Below are positions 43,994 to 55,464 of a stretch of DNA of 64,000 nucleotides, piece after piece. The notes under the pieces were generated by a model, which had not been told where the DNA came from, did no database searches, and worked only from the letters and a program-made list of their open reading frames with translations. Every line of letters starts with the position of its first letter. Positions within the stretch are counted from its first letter, which is position 1. The translations under genes and the position numbers were made by a program. The DNA comes from Schistocephalus solidus (lineage: Eukaryota; Platyhelminthes; Cestoda; Diphyllobothriidea; Diphyllobothriidae): the NCBI GenBank assembly GCA_017591395.1, contig WEDG01002838.1, positions 1 through 64,000 on the forward strand, in the 5' to 3' direction.

Positions 43994-44099
43994 TTCCCAC
44001 GATTGGACTAACTTTTTTTCTATGTTTGGATGTGAATGTTTGTACTGATACATTCTACCAAGTTCTAGGTCCACTCATTTCTCGTTTTGTTCCTCGTAA

Positions 44100-45445
44100 A
44101 AATAATTAATGTCAAGGATGAAGTCTACCTCCCTTTTATCTTTCCGCCGTAGATTGCGTAGACTCTCGCGTCGTTTTCATCGACTAAATGACACTTCCAT
44201 CCTGCCATTGATCAAGCAAATCTTTGAACAGGCTAAGAGGCTCTCCGACGAAAGCATTATTGAAGAGGTTGGCTTTGCAAGCCCAGCATGCAATGTTTAC
44301 GCGAAACTCCACTTTTTGCGGACAGTAAAAATGAGAGAAAACTCGGTACACATATTCTTCAAGACGCTTCCCTATGGCTGGCCCGCTGATTGACTGGCTG
44401 GTAAACTTTAATGCTTTCTTGTCTAGACTTTCAGTGAACATTCGGTCGCCCCCTTTCCGACGTCCGGGTTTGGACCGGTAATCCTCGAAAACATAGCACA
44501 CACCCTCTGGGGGACGTAACCGTAGCCATTCGGCTAGCAATCTTACAGTCCTGGACCAGATGGCGTCCCGTTGGCGTTTTAAAGGCGGATGCAAAATGAT
44601 ATATTTCCATCAGCTATATAAAGGTGGTCAATCTGTAAGAGCGGCTATTTTTATGGAAGATCGCATTTTCACTATACCCAAACACGGCCGAACTACGTCA
44701 TTTGACGACTTTGCGGTAGTAAAATACCACTGCCAGCAGCCTCGAAGATATTAGAGACCTTGATTAAAGACAAGTTGATGCATCCTGCCAGAGAATAGCC
44801 AACCGTACGGCTCCAGCATGGAGTTTCTCGAAAAACGATCTTGGCACCACCTACTTTGGTCATGTGCTGCAGATAGAGATGATGGTTTTACGAATTTACA
44901 CCATTTTATTTCGACTTCACGAGAAGGCTTTTGATCGTGTTGACCGATCTCCTCCTACAAACTTACCTCCTTCGGCGCCAGGTAACAAGCTTCTGAACTT
45001 AATATCCTCCTATTTGGACAATCGCGCACAACGAGTAAAATTTCGATATTATCTCCAGCCGCACGTGAGGTGGAGTTATTCAAGTGAGTAATACTCAGCC
45101 CTTCTGTGCTTGGCCTTTTTGTGAACGATGTTTCTAGTTGTTTTCAGTATGAAGTAGGCCCTTTATATGTACGCTGTTGATTTAAAGTTGCCTATAATTA
45201 CTCTAAAACCGGTCGCCACATTATTGTAGGCTCTTAAAAAGGATCTTCAAACAACCCAGCTCAGTGGTATATGCATCTCCGGCCACAGGGTCCTACTCCG
45301 TTATGGTTAGTTGTAATAACCATCAGCCTCAATCAAACATAAGACAGTGTGGCTTAAAGTAGCAGTTTATAAAGGATCTGGGCATATCATATTCTAGTAG
45401 TCTTAATCTGTCAGAGCACTGCGCCTGATTGTCCTTAACCACGCC
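44100..45445 (+). pseudogene. LINE-A copy A2, degraded reverse transcriptase
   Basis: Pieces in changing frames: FRRRLRRLSRRFHRLNDTSI (44109-44393), PDGVPL-type residues near 44550, HEKAFDRVDRS (motif A, core Asp replaced in part) and NLISSYLDNRAQRVKF (44864-45091), then VNDVSSCFQY, where the FADD/YADD box reads YAVD near 45170. At least five frame changes. Not functional. Confidence 0.8.
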
Positions 45446-46757
45446 GATCATTAGAAATGGTTTCATCCAGTCGATGCGGTCATTGACTTTAGCAAGCCTT
45501 TGACAGGCAGTTCCCACTGAAACGTCTGATCTTTGAGCTGGCGTCAAATGGGTCGCGAGCGGGCTTCCTGCAGATAGGTTGGCCGACTTTCTCACGAGAC
45601 GGGCGCCAGCGTGTGTCATGTCGGAGACTACGAGTCTCGCACTGAAACCGATTCCCCAGATGGAGTTCGCACGGGCAGCGTTCACAGGATTCCCATATGC
45701 CCATTCTGCTATACGTAAAGCGACTGCCTGGATTGTCTGACGTGCGAAGGAAGGTAATGTTCGCTTGACGAGTTTGGAGTTATAGAACTCGATTGAAAGA
45801 GCCGGAGGATGCGCGAAATTACAGCAAAGGCTTAGATCGATTGCAGAGCGTGGGTGTGCATTGAGGTGGCTGCTGGACGTGAAATCTTAGCAAATGCCAA
45901 ATCGTCCGACTGCAGTCTGGTTCCAGGAGAGGCTGAGTTGGGTTTGAATGCCAGTACTCCATCGGTGGTCACCCAGCTCCAAGGAGGTAAATATTCTAAA
46001 AGGACTTGAGTATTATGGATGGCGCGCGCAGCATCCTCAGAGCCATCGATCGCGCTGTGCGAGATATCGCAAAAGCATATGTGATATCTTGAGGCGCAGA
46101 TCAGGAGAGTCCTTCCGTTAATTTTAGGCGGAGAGAGGCTTTTGGAAGCGTTTATGGAACGATTCCTTCCGGCCGGTGTTGGGAATGTTGCGTTTCGGGC
46201 GTGGCGCCCTTGGTCGAGCAAACGCGGTGCGCTCTGCTGGAGAGAAGTTCAGCGGAGGCAACAGCAGAGAACTAGTCGAAGCGGATTGGAATGCCTACCC
46301 TGTGAGGGCCGCCTAGAAAAGACTTAAAATTTTCACTCTCTCTTATAGGCAATACAGAGGGATATGATCTTAGTCTTCAAACTGGTCAGAGGAGTTGATT
46401 GTGCTCTTCAGATGGCCAACTTTTTGAATTGGCAAACATGACAAAGTCTCCGAGGTCACCAATACAAACTGAAAAAGAAATCACGCCAAACTTGAAGTGC
46501 GGGCCAACTTCTTTTTCCCAAAGGGTGATTGACGAATGGAACAAGCTGCCAGCCTCGGTTGTTCAGGCTGAAAGCGTTGAAATGTTTAAAAGAAGACTTG
46601 ATGCATTTTTTTACTTGATGAACATATATTTAGTCGACAGCAATGATTGATATACTAAAACGACTATCGCCATGTAACATTTGCTTGTTTTGCTAGCGTC
46701 TATCTGTAAATAGGGTTTTCAAAGGCTCTGCCTATCTCCCTTATATATACTGAATAC
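45446..46757 (+). pseudogene. LINE-B copy inserted in LINE-A2
   Basis: Matches 58970-60225 closely but with many indels: VDAVIDFSKPLTG-like motif A at 45475, LADFLTRRAPA region, the C-terminal NFFSQ-like RVIDEWNKLPASVVQAESVE at 46515-46590, and FKRRLDAFF. It starts mid-RT (5' truncated) and ends in ttatatatactgaatactga. LINE-A sequence is continuous on both sides (..aaccacgcc | ccactgggtttat..), so it is an insertion. Confidence 0.8.
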
Positions 46758-47200
46758 TGAATTAAAACCACTGGGTTTATTCTCAGAAATTTTAAAACCC
46801 CCAATATTAGGACCAGCCTTTATAAAATGTATGTCAGACCTAGTCTGGAATACTGCACGTTTCTATTTAGCCTTCTGCACGCGAGTGAACGGAGGAAGAT
46901 AGAATCAGTCCAGCCCTATTTTACTAAAAGAGTTATTACTTCAGAGCACAGAAACCTGTCCTACCAACAACGCTGTGAGCTTACAAGCCTCGACCCGTTG
47001 TGGCTTCGTAGACTACAGAAGGGACTATTTTTACTGTTCAAGCTTTTAAACGGTTTTACCTTTAACCCCCTTACATCCCTGAGGCAGCTCGACCACTTTC
47101 GGCGCACCAATCATAGAGATGTATTCTTATTTCTTCCTTTGGCACGCACCGTTAAATACCGTCAGTTTTTTTCTGTAAACGCTATATCAATCTGGAATTA
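46758..47200 (+). pseudogene. LINE-A2 C-terminal domain
   Basis: Open frame 46827-47201 reads MYVRPSLEYCTFLFSLLHAS, ERRKIESVQPYFTKRV and LDPLWLRRLQKGLFLLFKLL, the usual post-RT region of CR1/Jockey ORF2 (VRPxLEYC...W). It resumes LINE-A after the LINE-B insertion. Confidence 0.8.
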
Positions 47201-47551
47201 ACTACCCAGAAGTATTAAAATTCAGCAAAACTATCCTTTGTTTACGAGAGCTGTCACTAGTTTTCTACATTCAGGACACCTTCCGCGAATTTTGGGTGCT
47301 GATTCTCTGGAAGCTCTCTTCCGTTCTGATGGCGTCCACGGACTCTGAATCCTATGCCGGACTTCATGCTGAAGGCAATATTGCTGGCTCTGCAGTCCGT
47401 AATCGGGTTATTCCTCAGTCTACAGCTAGCAGACGCTCGCCGGCATACTTGCTGCTATTACAGAAGACCAGATCCACAACACCGAAGGGAGAAGTACTAC
47501 ACCGTGCACCTGTGTCAACACTTCCCTGTCCTAAACTTTAATCTGTTCAAC

Positions 47552-47618
47552 AAGCTGCAGTGTTTTCTCCTGAAAATACTTTAAAGAACAATCAGGAGTT
47601 TTTTTTCACTGTCAGCTT
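47552..47618 (+). other. LINE-A 3' UTR hairpin
   Basis: AAGCTGCAGTG pairs with CACTGTCAGCTT (outer stem), T-runs face each other, CTCCTGA pairs with TCAGGAG. Repeated in copies A3 (49791-49860) and A4 (61311-61372). Confidence 0.7.
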
Positions 47619-47699
47619 GACCCCCTACTGTATATATCCCTTTTGACCTTGCCTGTAAACTGGCAATAAATAAATAAATAAACTTGAGGCAAATGAAAC

Positions 47700-49925
47700 G
47701 TGTTCTATGATTTCTGGTCAACAAACATGGGGAAAATATTATCACATTTTATTTCCTACGATTGTACTAGCTTCTTTCTAGGTTTGGATGTGAGCGTTTG
47801 GACTGATACATTGTGCCATATTCTAGGTCCACTCACTTCTCGTTTTTTCCTCGTAAGAAAATAATAAATATCAAGAATGAAGTCTACCTCCCTTTATCAT
47901 TCCGCCATAGATGCGTAGACTCTCAGGTTGTTTTTATCTACAAAATGACACTTCCATACTGCCCTTGATCCAACAAATCGTTGAAAATGCTAAGAGACCG
48001 TCTGAAAAAACACCTAGCCAATGAGGTCAGATTTTCCGAAAACTCTTTGTTAAATAGTGCGAAACTCTTTTCGCGCACAGTAAAAGAGCAGAAAAAAACG
48101 CAACACCCCGTACTTCGAGCAGCCTTAGGAAACCCCATAGATGACGCTAAGTTGACAGCTGATAGCTTCAATGATTTCTTGTCTAGAACTTTTAGTGAAC
48201 CCTCGGTCGCTCCTTTTACGAACGTCCGGGTTCGGACCGGTAACTTCCTTGAAACCATAAATTTTATCCAATGGGACGCGACATTAGGCATTCGGCGTTT
48301 TTGTTAATCTTACAGTCCTGAACCAGATGGCATCCCGGTCAGCGTTATAAAGGCTGCTGCAAATGATATATTTCCGTCCCTTCTGCATAAAAAATTTCAT
48401 CTTGCTCGTGCCAGCAAAATCTTCCCTATTTTGTGGAAGGAATCGCACATTCTGCCTATATACAAACATGGGCGATCTATGTCATTTACGACTTAAGGCC
48501 AATAAATACACTACCAGCCACCTCGAAGATCTTAGAGACCCTGATCAAAGACATGATGATGCGTCACCTAACAGATAATAACCTACTTAATTAGGCTATG
48601 CATGGGTTCCTCGAAAAACTATCTTGTGACACCAGCCAGCTCTCTTTATTTGATCATGTGCTTCAATCTGGAGACAGCGGTTTTGAAATTTACACTGTTT
48701 ACTTCGATTTCACGAAGGTGTTTGAACGTGTTGACCATGATCTCCTCCTGCTAAAACTTACATCGTTCCGCAAAGGTAACAAGCTTCTCAGCTTAATATC
48801 CTCCTATTTGGTTGCTTGCACACAAAGAGTTAAAATTTGATGTAATCTCCATACCCACACATGTGAGGAGTGGAGTTATTCAAGGTAGCGTGCTCGGCCC
48901 GCTTCTATTTTGCCTTTTCGTCAACGATGTTACTAGCTGTTTTCAGTATCGTAGGCCCTTTATGTACGCTGACAATTTAAAAGTTGCATATCGATATAAA
49001 GTGGTCGATCGCAACATCGTGCTTGAGCTCTTATAAAGGATCTGGGCATATCATATTCTAATGGTATTAATCTGTCAGAGCACTGCGTCCTGATTGTCTT
49101 TAATCCACGCCAACCTACTGGGTTTATTCTCAGAAATTTCAAAACCATCAATATTATAATTAGGTTTTGTAAAATGTATGCCAGAACTAGTCTGGAATAC
49201 TGCTCATTTCTATTTATCCTTCTGCACGCTAGTTAACGGAAGAAGATAGTATCAGTCCAGCACTTCTTTACTTAAAAGATTTTTCTCTTCAGAATTCAAA
49301 AACCTGTCCTACCATAACCACTGTGAGCTTACTAACCATTGTGGCTTCGCAGATAACCGAACGGACACGTCATCGAGATGTATTTTTTTTTCTTCCTCTG
49401 TTACGCACCGTTAGATACCGTCAGTTTTTTTGGTCAACGCTATAGCAATCTGGAGTAAGCTACCCCGAACTATCAAAATTCAGTAAAGCTATCCTTTGTT
49501 GACGAGAACTCTCACTGATTTTCTAAATTCAGGAAACCTTTCACGAATTTTGGGTGCTGACTCGGTGAAATCCCTCTTCCACTCTGATGGCGTTCATGGA
49601 CTCTGAACCCTGTGTCAGGCTTCATGTTGAGGGCAATGATCCTGGCCCTGCAGTCATTAATCAGCTTATTCCTCAGTTGGCAGTGCGCAGCAGTTCACCG
49701 ACATACCTGCTGGTGCAGAATACCAGACCCATAACACTACAACGTGCACCTGTGTCAACACTTCCCCGTTCCGAACGTTAACCATTAAACGAGCTGCACT
49801 TTTTTTCTCCCGAAAATAAAACTAGAAAGAACGATCAGGAGTTAAGTCAATGTCAGCTCGATCCTCTAATGTATATATCTTTTGATCTTGCCTGTACACT
49901 GGCAATCAATAAATAAATAAAACAG
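47700..49925 (+). mobile_element. LINE-A copy A3, 5' truncated
   Basis: Starts in the region equivalent to 43990 of A2 (after the endonuclease) and continues to the tail (cactggcaatcaataaataaataaa). RT pieces: FNDFLSRTFSEPSVAPF (47981-48307), YFDFTKVFERVDHDLLL (motif A, Asp intact, 48598-48840) and VIQGSVLGPLLFCLFVNDV with MYADNLKVAY at 48970, where the catalytic YADD reads YADN. Several shifts. Not functional. Confidence 0.85.
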
Positions 49926-50099
49926 CATTCAAGTATGGAGGGGAGGCTGCAGGCTTGCGTCTTTTTACAAGTCTCGTCTTAGATATCGTAAACTAATAGA
50001 CACTTTTGGTTAAATTAATGGGGAAAATGAGTTAATGTATAACATCATACTTAATAGGTCCATTTTTGCAGGAATTGGGGTGTTGGGTTACTAGTTAGG
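49926..50099. other. Short spacer, nothing recognised
   Basis: About 170 bp between LINE-A3 and repeat R. Confidence 0.4.
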
Positions 50100-50440
50100 G
50101 GTAGCACCCTCAGCGCATGTTCCTCGCTATAAACAATCTGACGCGTTGGAAACTACCACGGTGCGCTTAATGCCGTGGCTTGGAAGGTTGCCAACTGATG
50201 AGATAACTCGGACCGCGTGGTCATCCCAGTGTGTGTTTTGATTAGAGTGGCTGACTGGCGGACTCAGAGTCAGGCTGCAATGTCTCCTTCTGAATGTGGC
50301 CTTTATGGCACTCCCACTCCGTGGGATCCGAGCCAGGTGTGATGATTAGCCCAGGGGCGGCTCCGGTCGCATCAGCCACCTGCGTCTTCTCTCGCCTCCG
50401 GTCTTCTTGACTCTGTCATGAGAACTACATGGCTAATGGA
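50100..50440 (+). repeat. Repeat family R, single copy
   Basis: Follows 27195-27510: ctcgctataaacaatctgac, gccgtggcttggaaggttgcc, ataactcggaccgcgtggtc, tggctgactggcgga and ctttatggcactcccactcc in the same order. Confidence 0.7.
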
Positions 50441-50511
50441 GTTCTCATCTTCTATGTGTCACTACATGAGTTTTGGGCCTGTACGGATGCTGCAACCCGT
50501 TATTTTTAAAA

Positions 50512-51300
50512 TTTAGAATTTATTTATTTAGAATTTATATTTGGTTAGCACCGGCAAGGCACTGTCTAAGCAAACATTAGTAACGAAATAAAGTTATGAC
50601 AATGTGTTCAGATAAAATGTACAAATACATAACTTTCCTGCTATGCCAACAGTTAGCGATGTTTTAAAATTAATAGTGAACTAGAAAAATAGGCAGTGAA
50701 AAAACTTCTACCATAAAAATGGAGGCAGAGATCAATAAGCCTTCATTTTTTAATAGAAATTAGGAGAAAAAACTGCTAAGGAAATAATGGTAGGGTGGTA
50801 GATTAGGGTAATAAGATATTAGCATTTCAGAATGAGATAATGAAACGTCGAGGTGATTCGTTCTTGATCACTTAGGCGTCTGAAACAAAATCTCACGAAA
50901 ATGCGTCAATGAACTTAAATCCTCAGCATCTTAGGATCTAGAATTGAATTCTGATGATGGTTAGTATCCAAAGAAACAGTAGCAATTTACACTGTGGACC
51001 ACCAAATGTGTACATCCGAATGACGTCATCGTTTGGATGACTGGTGATATAAGGAGACATCATAGTTCATGGGCGACCCGAGGTAGCGAAAATATAGTTT
51101 CAAGAGGGTCACTTAAATTCCCGATGGTCATTTCTCCGAGTCACGGGGAAAGCTACTGGGAAACGATGAAGAAAATAAAAGGTTAATAGAATCAGTGTTA
51201 AGATAAATGTGCAGTCTTCGCTTGAATGCAGATAGACTAGTTAACGACCTAATTTCAATTTGCAAGTTATTCCAAAGGTTGCCGTATGAGTGAATGTTCC
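50512..51300 (-). mobile_element. LINE-D 3' end, minus copy
   Basis: Reverse complement of 480-1283: 3' UTR with the hairpin at 50692-50778, ending in (TTTA)-like repeats at 50512-50535. It includes part of the C-terminal domain up to 51298. Confidence 0.8.
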
Positions 51301-51304
51301 TAAA

Positions 51305-51990
51305 TCAAAGACACCAATAAATTAGACTGTTTGCCTCATGCCAATAGAATTACGGCGAAAGCTGCTCAGATTTGTGACTTTATTTCTTATAATTTCTACC
51401 TTCCTGAAATTCAGTTAAGAATATATCGTATTTTTCTGCTTGTCCTTCTTGAATTTTTCTGTCCTTTCTTCGGTTTAATGAACGAAACTAGCCGTTAAAA
51501 AATTAAATATCCTAAGATATTTCACAAAAAACTCCTGTATTCGACTCTTTCAAATACTTCCTACTCAACTAGATACCAGCTGATGAAGCTAACATTTATT
51601 CAGGCCAGGAGACAGGAAGCGGGCTATTGGCTCCTTTTTCGACTTAATAATTGTTCATATCTCAACAAGCTTTCTGTCATTACCCCCGTTAGTCTTCCTT
51701 ATAACCTAAGAAATTCTGCACTAATTATACCTCCTCCTGCATACTCCACATGCAAAGACTCTCTATTACTTGATTCTATGCATATCTTTCTTTGGAATAA
51801 CTTGCCAATTGAAATAAGGTCCTTAACCAGTCTATGTGCATTCAAGCAAAGACTGCACATTTATCTTAACATTGATTTTATTAACCTTTTATTTTACTCA
51901 TCTTTTCCGAGCAGCTTTCTCCATGGCTCGAAGAAAGGACCATCTTGAATTTATAGGGCCTTCTTGAAACTATTTTTTCTCTATCTCGAG
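51305..51990 (+). mobile_element. LINE-D C-terminal domain, plus copy
   Basis: Matches 13-710. The open frame 51583-51948 encodes LNKLSVITPVSLPYNLRNSA, SLLLDSMHIFLWNNLPIEIR and SLTSLCAFKQRLHIYLN, the end of a LINE ORF2 (W..LP..IR...S...FK..L). It is joined head to head with the minus copy at about 51300 and lacks its own 3' UTR, being cut off at 51990 by copy A4. Confidence 0.8.
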
Positions 51991-52456
51991 TCCCCCAGTA
52001 ATTGAAATTTGTTTCGAGATTTGAAATTGGTTTCGAATTAAAAGTCCTTTGAGTCTACGACATTTTAGTCTCTACCTTAGTTTAGAAGACACGGTGCTGG
52101 ATAATTATTGAAAAATAGTCTGTTTATTCCCCTGAATTCGTAAACTGCGACATTGACGTAAGGATTCTGAGGCTTTTTAAAAAAAACAACAATTCCGCTG
52201 TTGCTGATTCTTCCCTGCCCCAGGATTTATCTCAACAGGAAATGCAAGCTTCGATCTTTGCTCATTTTTGAAACTCACGCCGGCTGTGTGTTCCCTGTAT
52301 CTGCTTTCAGTCGCGGAATGGGCTCAACCAAAGGCTGAGTCCTTACATTTTCATATTCATATTGTTGAATATCCTAAATTTTTTGACGATTCTAACATCA
52401 ATTTCATTTGCTCTGTATCCCCATAGGTATAAAAAAATGCAGGTACCTTAATTTTA

Positions 52457-53517
52457 ATGCCACGAAAAATTAGCCTGCGACCTAGTTTCGAACATGCACC
52501 GCAAAATCGCGTGGGATCGTCTATCGACGCCTCTAAGAACTCGGCCATATTGGCAGTGGATGTTGATCAGCAAATTAATAGACTAGCAGAAAATAGTTGC
52601 AACTATCGTTATTCTGCTAATTGTTCAAATCCCGCTAAACAAGCAAAAAGTCTAGTAAGCTCACTTAATGTAGCTTACGAAGATGAAACTTGTATGGGGT
52701 GTTTCAACCTCTTAAATAAAATCTTAGGGATTGAGCAAGAGGTAGACAATCTAAAGCAAGACATATATAATTTTAAAAAATATATATTTCTTGTTCACCT
52801 GTTAAAAAAGCTCCTTTCCGTAAAAAATCTACCGCAAAGCAAAATTCGTATGCACATATAGCCTCTTCAAGCTTACCTAATGCTCACGCCAAAGATATCG
52901 TGTTTACCAAACCCAGTAAACCAGAGGACCTTTCGCTAATTCGAAAGGGTGTCCCATCTAGTCCTTACTCCACACCATCATCACTAAGCTCAGGCAGCAT
53001 AAGAAATAACCTTGCTTTACAACCCAGCGTTTCATCGCTGCTGGACTTTGCACCAACATGCGATGTTGAAGAGGTTGGTGAGTTTGTAAAGCCACAGAGG
53101 AAAAGGTCTAAGAAGACCAAGTCGTACACGGATTTGGCTCCAGCCTGCCCAACACCCGGTTCATCTGGACCTATCGGACCAAGTGAACTGGTAACCAGTA
53201 CTCGCTCAGTTGAAAGATCTGAGTTGCAAACGGGTGCTCGAATGAGAAGAAAACATAATGTAGTCATTAAAGGGGTCCCAGAGTCAGCGTCAATATTTCG
53301 AAAGAAGAGTGTTAAATATGATTTGGATCTCCTTCAATTTTACGCAAAAACTTTGCTTACAGACAGCGAGTCCATCCACATTCTCGAGGCACATAGAATA
53401 TTGAAGGCTCTGTCAGCACCCGATTTAAGTCCTCGACCAAGACCTCGTAAAATCATATTGGAAAACGAAGCACAGGCACAGCTACTGCTACAGAAAAAAT
53501 CCACCTTGGATTTCTGA
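52457..53517 (+). pseudogene. LINE-A4 ORF1, broken once
   Basis: Frames 52457-52861 and 52900-53517 together cover ORF1: NVAYEDETCMGCFNLLNKIL with coiled coil, then FVKPQRKRSKKTKS, MRRKHNVVIKGVPESAS and RPRKIILENEAQAQLLLQKK. At about 53512 the sequence jumps from ORF1 directly to the end of the endonuclease (SDHAIV), so about 870 bp present in A2, including nearly all of the endonuclease, are deleted. Confidence 0.8.
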
Positions 53518-55150
53518 CCATGCCATAGTTCTTTCTACACTAGAACTCGAGGCTGGTGAAACATTTTCCAAAAAATATAGTTCTTTCCATGATTTTCGAT
53601 TATCTGATAATGGGGCATTCCTAAAAATCTAAATTCCCACGATTTGACTAGCTTCTTTCTATGTTTTGATTTGAATGATCGTACTGATGCATTGTACCAA
53701 ATTCTAGGTCGACTCATTTTTCGTTCTGTTACCGGTAAGAAAATGATTAATGTCAAGGATGAAGTCTACCTCCCTTTATCATTCCGCCATAGACTGCATA
53801 GACTCTCAGGTAGTTTGCATCTACAAAATGACACTTCTATACTGCCCTTGATCCAACGAATCGTTGAAAATGCTAAGAGGCCGTCTGAAGAAAACACGTA
53901 GCCAATGAGGTCAGATTTTCCGAAAACCATTCGTTAAATGTTGCGAAACTCTTTTCGCGCACAGTAAAAGCGTAGAAAAAAACGCAGCGCCCCGTACTTC
54001 GAGAAGCCTTAGGAAACCCCATAGGTGACGCTAAGTTGATAGCTGATAGCTTCAATCATTTCTTGTCTAGAACTTTTAGTGAACATTCTGTCGCTCCCTT
54101 TACGAACGTCCAGGTTTGGACTGGTAAAGTCCTTGAAACCATAACTTTTATCCAATGGGACGTGACACTAAGCATTTGGCGTTTTTGTCAATCTTACAGT
54201 CCTGAACCTTATGGCGTTCCGGTCAGCGTTATAAAGGCTGCTGCAAATGATATATTTTCGTCCATTCTGTATAAGATATTTCATCTTGCTCTTGCCAGCG
54301 AAATTTTCCCTATTTTACGGAAAGAATCGCACATTCTGCCTATACACAAACATGACTGATCTACGTCATTTACGACTTTAGGCCAATAAATACACTGCCA
54401 GCCACCTCGAAGATCTTAGAGACCCTGATCAAAGACTTGAGGATGCGTCACCTAACAGAGAATAACCTACTTAATTCGGCTTAGCATGGGTTCCTCAAAA
54501 AACAACCTTGTGACACCTGCCAGCTCTCTTTATTTGATCATGTACTTCAATCTGGACACAGCGGTTTTGAAATTTACACTGTTTACTTCGATTTCACGAA
54601 GACGTTTGAACGTGTTGACCATGATCTCCTCCTGCTGAAACTTACATCCTTCCGCATAGGTAACAAGCTTCTCAACTTAATATCCTCCTATTTGGACGCT
54701 CGCACACAAAGAGTTAAAATGAGGAGCGGAGTTATTCATGGTAGCGTGCTCGGCCCGCTTCTATTTTGTCTTTTCGTCAACGATGTTACTATCTTTTTTC
54801 AGTATCGTAGGCCCTTTATGTACGCTGACGATTTAAAAGTTGCCTATCGATATAAACCGGTCGATCGCAACATCGTGCTTTAGCTCTTAAAAAAGGATCT
54901 TCCGGCCTTCGCTCAGTGTTGTCGCACGTGGCGCCTTTCGCTATCTTGGCACAAGTGCCCCGTTATGGTTATTGGTGGCAACCATCAGTCCCATCTAAGC
55001 ATACATGGTCACGACCTAAATGTGCCCGTAGTTATAAAGGATCTGGGCATATCATATTCTAATGGTATTAATCTGTCAGAACACTGCGTCCTTATTGTAA
55101 TTAATCTACGCCAAACTACTGGGTTTATTCTCAGAAATTTCAAAACCATC
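53516..55150 (+). pseudogene. LINE-A4 reverse transcriptase
   Basis: Frames 53644-54883: IADSFNHFLSRTFSEHSV, IFHLALASEIFPI, HIPLFDHV-like region and motif A as YFDFTKTFERVDHDLL near 54585, then GVIHGSVLGPLLFCLFVNDV and RPFMYADDLKVAYRYK with YADD intact at 54820. Upstream stops and the missing endonuclease make it non-functional. Confidence 0.8.
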
Positions 55151-55377
55151 AATATAATAATAATAAATAAATTGTATATTTAAGGCCCAGAGGGCCCCAT
55201 CATTCCAAACTTAGTATCATGGTTTAAATAAATACAAAGTGGATAATTGCTGCACTATGTGAGCATCCATATGAACAGCAGAAATGAGTAGTATGGTAAA
55301 CATATCCGATTCAAAAAGATTTGCCATTTATAAAACAAAAGTCAACAATCGTTGGCATATACGGTGAACTCGAAAAA

Positions 55378-55464
55378 GAAGCAGTTAAAAAACTCCTAGG
55401 GTTAAATCGGAGGCGGAGTTCGGCGAGCCGCCAATTTAAAAAAAATAGGAGAAAAAACTGCTTC
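55378..55464 (-). other. LINE-C 3' UTR hairpin
   Basis: GAAGCAGT pairs with ACTGCTTC, T-runs face each other, CTCCTA pairs with TAGGAG. A GC-rich inner stem (ggcgg / ccgcc) tops it. This is the most regular example in the window. Confidence 0.75.

Larger units (their letters stand above)
41696..47695 (+). mobile_element. LINE-A copy A2, longest copy (interrupted by LINE-B)
   Basis: CR1/Jockey-group non-LTR retrotransposon: 5' UTR from about 41696, ORF1 (41988-43235), APE endonuclease (43205-43993), degraded RT (44100-45445), LINE-B insertion (45446-46757), C-terminal domain (46758-47200) and 3' UTR with hairpin, ending in (AAATA)n at 47670-47695. Short tandem-repeat tails are usual for CR1 elements. 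Confidence 0.85.
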
